Both the position numbers and the translations under genes were made by a program. DNA of 12,846 nucleotides from Deltaproteobacteria bacterium. GTDB lineage: Bacteria; Desulfobacterota; Desulfobulbia; Desulfobulbales; SURF-16. Position 1 is the first letter of the stretch. Each line of letters starts with the position of its first letter. The stretch covers positions 1 through 12,846 of the forward strand of contig JAOZSN010000082.1 of NCBI GenBank assembly GCA_029939635.1, in the 5' to 3' direction. Below the pieces are notes generated by a model that did no database searches, had not been told where the DNA came from, and saw only the letters and a list, made by a program, of their open reading frames with translations. Below, one piece after another: positions 1 to 5,775 of this stretch.

Positions 1-101
1 ACGGAATTAATAGATTGTTCAGGGATACGGTAGCCAGAGGCAAGTGCTGAACCAGCAGCAAAGATACCGGTCAGAGCCAGCATAGCGATTTTTTTCTTCA
101 T
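1..101 (-). CDS. fadL: FadL/OmpP1-family outer-membrane transporter, N-terminus only
   Basis: Only the first 33 codons are inside the window; the gene continues past base 1. The translation opens with a classical signal peptide: M-K-K-K, a hydrophobic core (IAMLALTGIFAAG) and an ALA|S cleavage site near residue 21. The predicted mature start, SGYRIPEQSIN, resembles the N-terminal hatch segment of the FadL/OmpP1/TodX family of outer-membrane beta-barrels, which move long-chain fatty acids or other hydrophobic compounds into the periplasm. A purine-rich GAGAGAGAG stretch (complement of 106-114) lies just before the ATG and can serve as ribosome binding site. The gene starts 30 bp after the stop of the acyl-CoA synthetase on the same strand, so the two are probably co-transcribed as an uptake-and-activation pair. 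Signal peptide and motif are seen directly; the family call rests on a short stretch plus context. Confidence 0.72.
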   Translation of the reverse strand, partial: MKKKIAMLALTGIFAAGSALASGYRIPEQSINS

Positions 102-131
102 GATTCTCTCTCTCGTAAAGGATGAAAATTA

Positions 132-1814
132 TTAATTTAGATTGGTATATAGGTAGCGTTTAATTTTGTGGGTGGCTGTCTTGGTAAAGGGATCTTCCTG
201 TTCCACAAAGCGGGATAGTTTGGCATAGGCAGGTAATTGCTGGTTGATGGCTTGTTGCATGGTTTTTAACATTTTGGCAATAAAGGCCTGGCGGTCTGCA
301 TGGTTTTTAGCACTTGCATCCCGGTCAATGACATCTTGTTCCAGGTACAACCGTGCTTCCAGTTTATTGTGATTTTCCACCACCAAGCTATCTGCCACAC
401 ATTCGTAACTATTGATTTTATCTTCAATGCCCTCAGGGTAGACATTTTCACCACTGGAGAGGACAATGACACTCTTGGATCGTCCCATGATATGCAAAAA
501 ATCATTACTATCAAGGAGTCCCAGGTCTCCAGTGGACAGCCAGCCATCAGCAGTTAAGGTGTCTTCCGTGGACTCCTTATCCTGGAAATAGCCATCCATT
601 ATATTATCCCCTTGGGCTAGGATTTCACCAATGCCGGTGATGGGGTCTGGGTTATCAATACGGATTTTCACCCCTGGAATCTGGCGCCCGGTGGAGCCAA
701 TGGGGATATCAGGGGAAAAGAGAGGGCCGGCAGCAACCAGGGGCGAAGATTCAGTGAGTCCATAGCCAACCACATAGGGAAGCTTTGCCTCGCGCAGGAA
801 TTGTTCTGTTTCCCTATTTAAGGCAGCACCGCCAATGGCTAAAAGTTGCAGGCGACCACCAAAAAAATCAATCAGTTTGCTACCAATCTTGGCCATAATC
901 TTTTTGCGAACAAAGCCCAGACGGCAAAGATTTTTCAGCAGTTTCTTTTCTGTTAAGGCAGCCAACACCCGTTTTTTATAGATTTTCTCCATAATCATGG
1001 GCACCACACACATGACATGGGGCTGCTCTTTTTTGCAAATTCTTTGCAGGAAGGATGGTGTTGGTGGTTTGCCTGCATAGGCAATTCGGCAGCCATTATG
1101 GAGTGGTAGTAAAAAGCCAATGGTGAACTCGTAAGTATGGCTCATGGGCAGGATGGAAAGAAATGTCCATTCCTTTTTGATGACTGGTATAAGTGTCGTA
1201 GCTGAAGCGGTGTTGGCACAGAGATTTTTATGACTGATCATCACTGCTTTAGAGTGCCCTGACGTGCCTGATGTGTAGATAATAGAGGCGAGATCCTTTG
1301 GCACTCGTTGAACAAGGGCTTTGTTGCGTTTATTCTCAGGTATCTCTTGTGCTTCAGCTAGCAGGTCTGAAAATGTATGGAGGGTGATCGGACAGTCTTG
1401 ATCCTGGCAATCGTCGAGACTATAGATGGTTGTCAACTGACTGCGTTGGAGTTCGTAGATTTTTTCCAGTTGGCGTTCAGTGGTAAAGAGAACCTTGGCC
1501 TTGGTCTCGGTAAGGATGTGGCGAACATCATTGCCGGGAAAGTCTGGCAGAATGGGGACAGCCACTGCTCCGCAAAATTGGATGGCAAAATAACACATCC
1601 CCCACTGTGGGGAGTTCTCAGCCAGGATGGCTACTCTGTCTTGTTTTTTAATACCTTTTTTTCTGAGCAGGGCAGCTAATGAGGTTACCTGTATATAGAG
1701 TTCTTGGTAGGTAATCGGTACTGAGAGAGCCATGCCCAGGGCTGGGCGGTCAGCGTATGCGGCACAACTCTGTTCTAAGAGTTTTGTTAGAGTTGATGGT
1801 GTGTTTGTCGTCAT
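132..1814 (-). CDS. fadD: AMP-forming long-chain acyl-CoA synthetase (ANL superfamily)
   Basis: 560 residues, full length for the acyl/aryl-CoA synthetase (ANL) family. It should activate a fatty acid to acyl-AMP and then acyl-CoA in the cytoplasm. Visible core motifs, in order: the ATP-binding loop YTSGTSGHSKA (180-190), GYGLTESSP (350-358), GWLSTGDLG (424-432), the hinge region GRSKSVIVLSSGENVYP (444-460), and a C-terminal THKIKRYL whose Lys550 fits the catalytic lysine of the adenylation step. The loop has HSK in place of the commoner xPK, a minor variant. There is no membrane segment or signal peptide. The ATG at 1812-1814 has no clear Shine-Dalgarno sequence. Linkage to the FadL-like gene 30 bp downstream supports exogenous long-chain fatty acids as substrate, but sequence alone does not set chain length and an acyl-ACP synthetase role cannot be excluded. 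The gene symbol is a functional label. Confidence 0.88.
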   Translation of the reverse strand: MTTNTPSTLTKLLEQSCAAYADRPALGMALSVPITYQELYIQVTSLAALLRKKGIKKQDRVAILAENSPQWGMCYFAIQFCGAVAVPILPDFPGNDVRHILTETKAKVLFTTERQLEKIYELQRSQLTTIYSLDDCQDQDCPITLHTFSDLLAEAQEIPENKRNKALVQRVPKDLASIIYTSGTSGHSKAVMISHKNLCANTASATTLIPVIKKEWTFLSILPMSHTYEFTIGFLLPLHNGCRIAYAGKPPTPSFLQRICKKEQPHVMCVVPMIMEKIYKKRVLAALTEKKLLKNLCRLGFVRKKIMAKIGSKLIDFFGGRLQLLAIGGAALNRETEQFLREAKLPYVVGYGLTESSPLVAAGPLFSPDIPIGSTGRQIPGVKIRIDNPDPITGIGEILAQGDNIMDGYFQDKESTEDTLTADGWLSTGDLGLLDSNDFLHIMGRSKSVIVLSSGENVYPEGIEDKINSYECVADSLVVENHNKLEARLYLEQDVIDRDASAKNHADRQAFIAKMLKTMQQAINQQLPAYAKLSRFVEQEDPFTKTATHKIKRYLYTNLN

Positions 1815-1846
1815 GGGAACAATAGATTAGAAATACGTATGAGAGG

Positions 1847-1869
1847 TATGGAAAATTATGATTTCCATA
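1847..1869. promoter_or_regulatory. Operator-like perfect palindrome upstream of fadD
   Basis: TATGGAAA (1847-1854) and TTTCCATA (1862-1869) are perfect 8-bp inverted arms separated by 7 bp. The element covers the predicted transcription start of the fadD-fadL promoter, a classic place for a repressor operator. It is not followed by a T-run in the direction of fadD, so a terminator for that strand is unlikely. A dimeric fatty-acid-responsive repressor (TetR or GntR type) is a reasonable guess, but the bound protein is unknown; a 5'-leader hairpin is the alternative. Confidence 0.4.
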
Positions 1870-1871
1870 TT

Positions 1872-1900
1872 TTATTAGTGTGATCCCGACTACTCGTCAA
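1872..1900 (-). promoter_or_regulatory. Candidate sigma70 promoter for the fadD-fadL pair
   Basis: Read on the minus strand, a -35-like TTGACG (complement of 1895-1900) is followed after exactly 17 bp by a -10-like TAATAA (complement of 1872-1877). The -35 matches consensus at five of six positions, the -10 at only three. It points at the acyl-CoA synthetase, with a predicted transcription start near 1865, about 50 nt before the ATG. An inverted repeat TGATCC/GGATCA (1881-1886 and 1901-1906) straddles the -35 and spacer. Placement and spacing are the main support. Confidence 0.4.
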
Positions 1901-1977
1901 GGATCATTTAATAACAATTCTAAAAAGAATGGTGTAATGCAGTGTAATTCTAGTGAAATTACGGAGGAGCTTTTGAG

Positions 1978-2592
1978 TCAACGGCTATATTCCCACTGCT
2001 GGGGGTGGCCGTTTTTATATGGCATATAGCCGTGGAAGGGTCGCGGGTCATCATCAAAAACCAGGGGGAGGAAATGTCGATCACCTGGCCACATGGGTAG
2101 CGTGGTCAGCTGCTGTAGTGGGTGCCAGGCCAAGGTGCCTTCTTCGTTATGGCTCTGAGGTGAGCCGGAAAAAGAGTCAACAGTGAAGATGAAACCGAGC
2201 CAGTTCTCACCATGGGGGCCAAACTCTGGCCAGTTTATGGTGCCCCGTAGGCGGCTGCTGAGGCAGGTAATGCCGGATTCTTCAAGGATTTCTCGATGCA
2301 GACAATCAAGCACTGATTCGTCAGGTTTCATTTTACCACCGAGTCCGTTGAATTTTCCCAGGTGGTGGTCATCGTTCCTGCTAACCCGGTGAACGAGCAG
2401 GGTCTGTGTCCTGTCTGGTGAAAGGATGAACCCTAAGCTGGCAATTATTGGAGTGTACATGGTGATGAGTCTCATGAATAGGTATGTATACATTGGGCAG
2501 GATAGTGTCATACTTGTAACGGCTGATTTAGGCACCTTTTTTGTTTGATATGAGCCATCAAGGAGCGGGGATGGTTTTGGAGCAGTTGACAT
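1978..2592 (-). CDS. NUDIX hydrolase, MutX/8-oxo-dGTP diphosphatase-like
   Basis: A complete NUDIX box is visible in residues 86-108 of the 204-residue frame: G86, E92, R100-E101, E104-E105 and G107 sit at the spacing of the Mg-binding G-x5-E-x7-RExxEExG signature, preceded by FNGLG. Further landmarks, WPEFGPHGENW, EEGTLAWHPL and MWPGDRHFLPL, resemble streptococcal MutX-type 8-oxo-dGTP diphosphatases, so sanitation of oxidised nucleotides is the likely role, although NUDIX substrate calls are weak. The start is uncertain. Family-like sequence begins only around Met45 (ATG at 2458-2460), which would give 160 residues, close to the usual ~155. The first ATG (2590-2592) is the only one with an AGGAG, but just 2 nt away, which is too close to be ideal. 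The stop TGA lies at 1978-1980. There is no tight link to its neighbours. Confidence 0.82.
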   Translation of the reverse strand: MSTAPKPSPLLDGSYQTKKVPKSAVTSMTLSCPMYTYLFMRLITMYTPIIASLGFILSPDRTQTLLVHRVSRNDDHHLGKFNGLGGKMKPDESVLDCLHREILEESGITCLSSRLRGTINWPEFGPHGENWLGFIFTVDSFSGSPQSHNEEGTLAWHPLQQLTTLPMWPGDRHFLPLVFDDDPRPFHGYMPYKNGHPQQWEYSR

Positions 2593-2905
2593 GGCTCCTA
2601 TTAATTGGTATCCAAATATGTGTTATAGTTCGATTGTTTTCATTCGAGAATATGTTTTTTTGTGTAGAGAAAGTATCATTGCTTGACAATGTTTCCATGT
2701 AAAACATAGTATATTCTCATTTTCTGACTGGGCATTTATGCTATTTCAGATTAATGTGTCTTATTTTATTGTTTTAATGGATTTTTAGAGGGTCCTGTCT
2801 CCAACGTTTCCCGTGTATCAGTTTCAGCAGTCTGTTGAGTGCGATTTTTAACGAAAATTGATGCAGTATAAAGCGGTTTAGGCAAGGTATCCAGGAGGAT
2901 AGTAC
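2593..2905. other. Intergenic region between NUDIX gene and roadblock gene
   Basis: This 313-bp, AT-rich stretch separates two divergently transcribed genes. It holds a good plus-strand promoter candidate (2683-2712) and then a leader of about 185 nt before the GTG start at 2906. I see no convincing small ORF, riboswitch or strong hairpin in the leader. A TATAAA at about 2872-2877 lacks a matching -35 element. Confidence 0.6.
2683..2712 (+). promoter_or_regulatory. Sigma70-type promoter for the roadblock-GTPase operon
   Basis: A perfect -35 hexamer TTGACA (2683-2688) is followed after 18 bp by TAGTAT (2707-2712, four of six consensus positions). The surrounding DNA is AT-rich, as expected. 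Transcription would start near 2720 and run into the roadblock gene at 2906 after a leader of about 185 nt. Confidence 0.55.
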
Positions 2906-3301
2906 GTGCGAGATTTGGTACTCAGGGCTGAGACTGTGCAAAAAGTAAAGGCAATGATCGAGGATAAATTGATCAAGGACAATGTCCAGACTGCCTTAGT
3001 TATTGATGGGGCTGGTAATATTCTAGCCCACTGCGGTAAGGATACAGATGGTCTTGATGCCATTTCCCTGGCCGCTCTAACAGCAGCAAATTTTGGCGCA
3101 ACATCACAGATCGCCAAGCTGATTGGTGAAAATGATTTTTCTCTGCTCTATCATAAGGGAGAGAAGGCCAATATTCATTTTGCCCGTATTGGCACTGAAC
3201 TGATTTTGATCAGTATTTTTGGAGATGATGTTTCCCTTGGCCTTGTTCGTGTTCGTGTGGAAGAGCTGGCTGCTGCAATTAAAACGATTTTTGAAGGATA
3301 G
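2906..3301 (+). CDS. Roadblock/LC7-domain protein, MglB-like GTPase partner
   Basis: 131 residues, one roadblock/LC7 domain. The order of predicted elements fits the fold: an N-terminal helix (about 7-23), beta hairpin ALVIDGAGNILAHCG (30-44), central helix (50-72), three strands (about 77-84, 88-95, 98-106) and a C-terminal helix (114-129). The start is GTG at 2906, fixed by a textbook AGGAGG at 2893-2898 seven nt upstream. The gene ends 3 nt before the MglA-type GTPase, so the two are surely co-transcribed. In bacteria, stand-alone roadblock proteins beside an MglA-type GTPase act as its GAP or cofactor, as MglB does in Myxococcus and Thermus. That role is inferred here from order and fold. 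It is shorter than Myxococcus MglB and lacks a C-terminal extension. No signal peptide or membrane segment. Confidence 0.82.
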   Translation: MRDLVLRAETVQKVKAMIEDKLIKDNVQTALVIDGAGNILAHCGKDTDGLDAISLAALTAANFGATSQIAKLIGENDFSLLYHKGEKANIHFARIGTELILISIFGDDVSLGLVRVRVEELAAAIKTIFEG

Positions 3302-3304
3302 TTT

Positions 3305-3919
3305 ATGGCCCTAATTGATCTGGGAAAAAAAGAAGTACATTGTAAGATTGTTTATTATGGGGCAGGGCGCTGCGGAAAGACTACGAATCTGCTCTACATC
3401 TATAATGCCATGAGTGACAGTGATCGTGGTAAGATGCTGACCATTGACACTAAGGGTGATCGAACTCTATTTTTTGATCTGCTCCCTTTGAATCTTGGCA
3501 AAATCAGCGGATTTGATATCCGTATTCAGCTTTATACGGTGCCTGGACAGGTTATGTATGAAGCCACTCGTAAGCTGGTTCTAAAAGGTGTTGATGGACT
3601 GGTGTTTGTGGCTGACCCGTTAAAGGTTCGCCAAGAACGTAATATTGAAAGTTTAAATGATCTTGAGCGTAATGTGGGCGAACATGGTCTCGATCTTGCC
3701 GATATGCCCCTGGTTCTTCAGTATAATAAGCGCGATCTTGTGGATACTCCAGTACCCACCCTTAGCGTAGAAGAATTAGAGCAGGATCTTAATCAAAAGT
3801 ATCAGGTGCCGGCCTATGAGGCCATTGCCACAAAAGGGGATGGCGTTTTTGAAACGCTGAAAGAAATTAGTAAATTAACAGTAAATTATGTAGCAAAAAG
3901 GCATCTTTTCAATCGCTAG
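3305..3919 (+). CDS. MglA-family small Ras-like GTPase
   Basis: 204 residues. G-motifs are clear: P-loop GAGRCGKTT (19-27), switch I region around GDRT (51-54), the G3 motif TVPGQ (78-82), NKRD (141-144) and a G5-like ATKG (175-178). TVPGQ, with Thr replacing the Asp of most Ras-like GTPases, marks the MglA subfamily; T78, Q82, R53 and G21 fall at the same numbers as the functional residues of Myxococcus MglA. R53 and Q82 are the intrinsic catalytic residues there, so hydrolysis assisted by a roadblock partner is plausible. Start: ATG at 3305 with AAGGA at 3294-3298, inside the end of the upstream roadblock gene and 3 nt after its stop, consistent with translational coupling. Cytosolic. MglA proteins place polar motility or secretion machinery; here the target is inferred to be the motor ATPase encoded downstream. 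Confidence 0.9.
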   Translation: MALIDLGKKEVHCKIVYYGAGRCGKTTNLLYIYNAMSDSDRGKMLTIDTKGDRTLFFDLLPLNLGKISGFDIRIQLYTVPGQVMYEATRKLVLKGVDGLVFVADPLKVRQERNIESLNDLERNVGEHGLDLADMPLVLQYNKRDLVDTPVPTLSVEELEQDLNQKYQVPAYEAIATKGDGVFETLKEISKLTVNYVAKRHLFNR

Positions 3920-3937
3920 GCGATTGTCTGAGAAAAG
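3905..3937 (+). other. Stem-loop spanning the GTPase stop codon
   Basis: CAATCGC (3910-3916) and GCGATTG (3920-3926) form a perfect 7-bp stem whose 3-nt loop is exactly the TAG stop codon at 3917-3919. CTTTTC (3905-3910) and GAAAAG (3932-3937) can extend the stem beyond a 5-nt bulge. No T-run follows, so it is not a classical terminator; mRNA stability or reduced read-through to the next gene are options. Confidence 0.4.
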
Positions 3938-3944
3938 AGACTTA

Positions 3945-3969
3945 GGGGGTGTTCTTAATGGATACCCCC
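3945..3969 (+). terminator. G-rich hairpin in the operon, possible weak terminator or attenuator
   Basis: GGGGGTGTT (3945-3953) pairs with GATACCCCC (3961-3969), including two G-T wobbles, leaving a 7-nt loop. It is followed only by CCTTTTCC, so termination should be weak or partial. It sits between the GTPase stop and the next gene and could lower expression of that gene relative to the roadblock-GTPase pair. Confidence 0.3.
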
Positions 3970-4064
3970 CCTTTTCCGGGGCAGATAAGTGTGGAGCTTA
4001 GGGGAAACCTTGGCCAAAATTGCAAAAAAGATGGCGTGATCATGTATACGAGGAGTATGTGGTA

Positions 4065-5636
4065 ATGGGTCAGGATGAACTAGATAATGAAGAAGAATTT
4101 AGTCTGAAGATTTCCGATGCGGTGGATGACCTTTTTAATCCGGTCCGGAAAATTGAGATCGACCCGGCGACTAACGAAGTTCGCGACTTGGGAGGAGGTT
4201 CTACTGCTAATGATTCTGATGCTGCTCCTTCTGCTGGGGAGGAACCCGTACAGGGAGAGACGCCCGCACCTAATCGTGCTGTTTTAGGGCCTCTTCTGCA
4301 GGAGCTTGATCAGGCTCTTATGACTCTTGACTGGGAGGTCTCTCGCACTAATGTCGGTAATATGCGCGATCTCCTGGATAAGGTGGTACGTGAATATGAT
4401 TTAGGTGCCTTGGCCAGTGAAGGCGGTGTTGTCTTTCTTATGCACCAGCTTCTTTCAGCCATGAATGATGCGCCTGAATCTGTACCTACATCAGGTCCTC
4501 TGGCCTTGAAAACAGGTCTATCTGCTATTCAAAATGCAGCTCAGCAGGGTCAGCCTTATGATGCTGAGGCACGCACACAGTTAGATCAGGCCCAAAATGC
4601 TTTGGTTGCTGTTATCCCTGGCGGGACTGCTGCTCCATCAAAGGATAGTAGTGGTGCTGCAGATATTGTTAATATCTCCTTGCCTGAGGAGTTTGACGCA
4701 GCTCTTAAGGTGCATCTTGCTCGGATAGATCGTCTGCTTATTCAGCGTCTGGCCCCTGTAGAACAATTTTTTGGTAAGGCCCCGAGTATGGCGAAGCTTT
4801 TTGTCATTATTAAGGGTGTCAAAGAGCAAGTAGCAGAACAGAAGATATGTCTGCAGGAGATGCTCCGTGGTAAATTCAGTCATGTGATTCCTGTTAATAA
4901 TCCCGTGCACGTGTCAATTGATATTGCTACTCAATGTCAGGACATCATGCAGTTTCATTTGCAGGTTTTAGATCATTGTGCTCGTCGTATCGCTCCCATT
5001 GAAAAACTGTTTTCTGAGATGACTGGCCAGCAGAAATTGTATGCCATTCATTTTGAAATCCGTAGTGGCTTGACAGATCAGCGCAGCTATTTGGTTAATG
5101 TTCTTAACGGTGATTATTCTCCACCACCACCACCTGCTAAGGCTCCGGCCATGGCCAAGCCTAAGGTTGCCACCTGTCCGTGGCCTGTGTTGGTGACAGG
5201 AAATTGGCAAGGTGAACGGGTAGCCTTTATCCCTGAGCAGATTAATTTTGAGGGGTATTGCTCTTGGTGGGGTGGCGGTGGCCTTGCTAAGTTACATGCC
5301 TTTCCGTTGAAAAAATTAAAGTCGTGGCCATGGTCCGGTCTGAAGGCTCGATTCCGTGGTGAATTATCAGCTAAATCAAATAAGGATCTCGTCTCTATGG
5401 AGTTTCCTATTCTTGATCTGCCCCTTTCCGGTTCCGGTAAAGTAGGGAAGGCTGTGGTTGTTCTGTTTCAAGGGGCACGGGGGGGCGTAGTGCTCATGGA
5501 TTCCGAGCTTGATAACCTCAATGTCGGCGAGCAATTTTCGTGGAAAGCTGCTGTAATAAATGATTCCGTTTTTGCTGGAGAATTAACCACAGAGTTTGGG
5601 GAACCAATTCCTGTGGTTGATATTACCAGATTATAA
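4065..5636 (+). CDS. Uncharacterised protein with internal ~75-residue duplication
   Basis: I do not recognise this family. The frame opens with a TTG at 4020, but ATG 4065 is preferred: AGGAG at 4051-4055 lies 9 nt before it, giving 523 residues. Layout from that start: an acidic, low-complexity N-terminus (1-70); a helical stretch (about 75-135); a linker (about 140-200); two related helical repeats (about 202-272 and 282-352); a Pro/Ala linker (353-366); and a strand-rich C-terminal domain (about 370-523) with a WWGGGG motif. Over 45 aligned residues (228-272 versus 308-352) the repeats share about 13 identities without a gap, e.g. RLAPVEQFF versus RIAPIEKLF. There is no signal peptide or membrane helix, so it is probably cytosolic. 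As third gene of the roadblock-GTPase operon it may be an effector or scaffold for the GTPase; this is inference only. Confidence 0.8.
   Translation: MGQDELDNEEEFSLKISDAVDDLFNPVRKIEIDPATNEVRDLGGGSTANDSDAAPSAGEEPVQGETPAPNRAVLGPLLQELDQALMTLDWEVSRTNVGNMRDLLDKVVREYDLGALASEGGVVFLMHQLLSAMNDAPESVPTSGPLALKTGLSAIQNAAQQGQPYDAEARTQLDQAQNALVAVIPGGTAAPSKDSSGAADIVNISLPEEFDAALKVHLARIDRLLIQRLAPVEQFFGKAPSMAKLFVIIKGVKEQVAEQKICLQEMLRGKFSHVIPVNNPVHVSIDIATQCQDIMQFHLQVLDHCARRIAPIEKLFSEMTGQQKLYAIHFEIRSGLTDQRSYLVNVLNGDYSPPPPPAKAPAMAKPKVATCPWPVLVTGNWQGERVAFIPEQINFEGYCSWWGGGGLAKLHAFPLKKLKSWPWSGLKARFRGELSAKSNKDLVSMEFPILDLPLSGSGKVGKAVVVLFQGARGGVVLMDSELDNLNVGEQFSWKAAVINDSVFAGELTTEFGEPIPVVDITRL
4668..5120 (+). repeat. Two diverged in-frame protein repeats
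   Basis: Codons from 4668 to 4880 and from 4908 to 5120 encode two homologous segments 80 codons apart. Shared landmarks are H-L-x2-(I/L)-D, R-(L/I)-A-P-(V/I)-E-(Q/K), K-L-(F/Y), (E/D)-Q-(K/R) and L-x-G-x-(F/Y)-S. A single-residue indel near the start aligns the upstream parts. The DNA copies are diverged, so the duplication is old. Each unit is predicted to be mostly helical. Confidence 0.65.
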
Positions 5637-5695
5637 GACGCCGTTTTATGGGTTTGAGTATCCCTAGGCAAAGATATGCACGGCAGTAGAACGCC

Positions 5696-5732
5696 AATGG
5701 TGACCTCTGCAATGGGTGTCACCATTTTTTTT
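5696..5732 (+). terminator. Rho-independent terminator of the roadblock-GTPase operon
   Basis: AATGGTGAC (5696-5704) and GTCACCATT (5718-5726) form a perfect 9-bp stem with a 13-nt loop, leading into eight consecutive T residues (5725-5732). It lies 60 bp after the stop of the repeat-containing protein and separates that operon from the motor ATPase gene. Confidence 0.85.
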
Positions 5733-5759
5733 GCTATACATTACACAAAAGAATATGAC
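5731..5759 (+). promoter_or_regulatory. Weak candidate promoter for the motor ATPase gene
   Basis: TTGCTA (5731-5736) and TATGAC (5754-5759), 17 bp apart, each match the sigma70 consensus at four of six positions. As a strong terminator ends just here and the ATPase starts at 5776, some promoter is expected in this 45-bp gap, but it would give a very short leader of about 10 nt. An alternative sigma factor is possible. Confidence 0.25.
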
Positions 5760-5775
5760 AATGTGCTAACAAGCG

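Noticed and set aside
1917..1977. Small inverted repeats after the NUDIX gene as a terminator
   Set aside because: The stems (ATTCT/AGAAT and GTAATT/AATTAC) are only 5-6 bp, AT-rich and not followed by a T-run on the minus strand.
4020..4064. TTG at 4020 as start of the repeat-containing protein
   Set aside because: No ribosome binding site precedes it, and the 15 extra residues look unlike a protein N-terminus. ATG 4065 has AGGAG at 9 nt.
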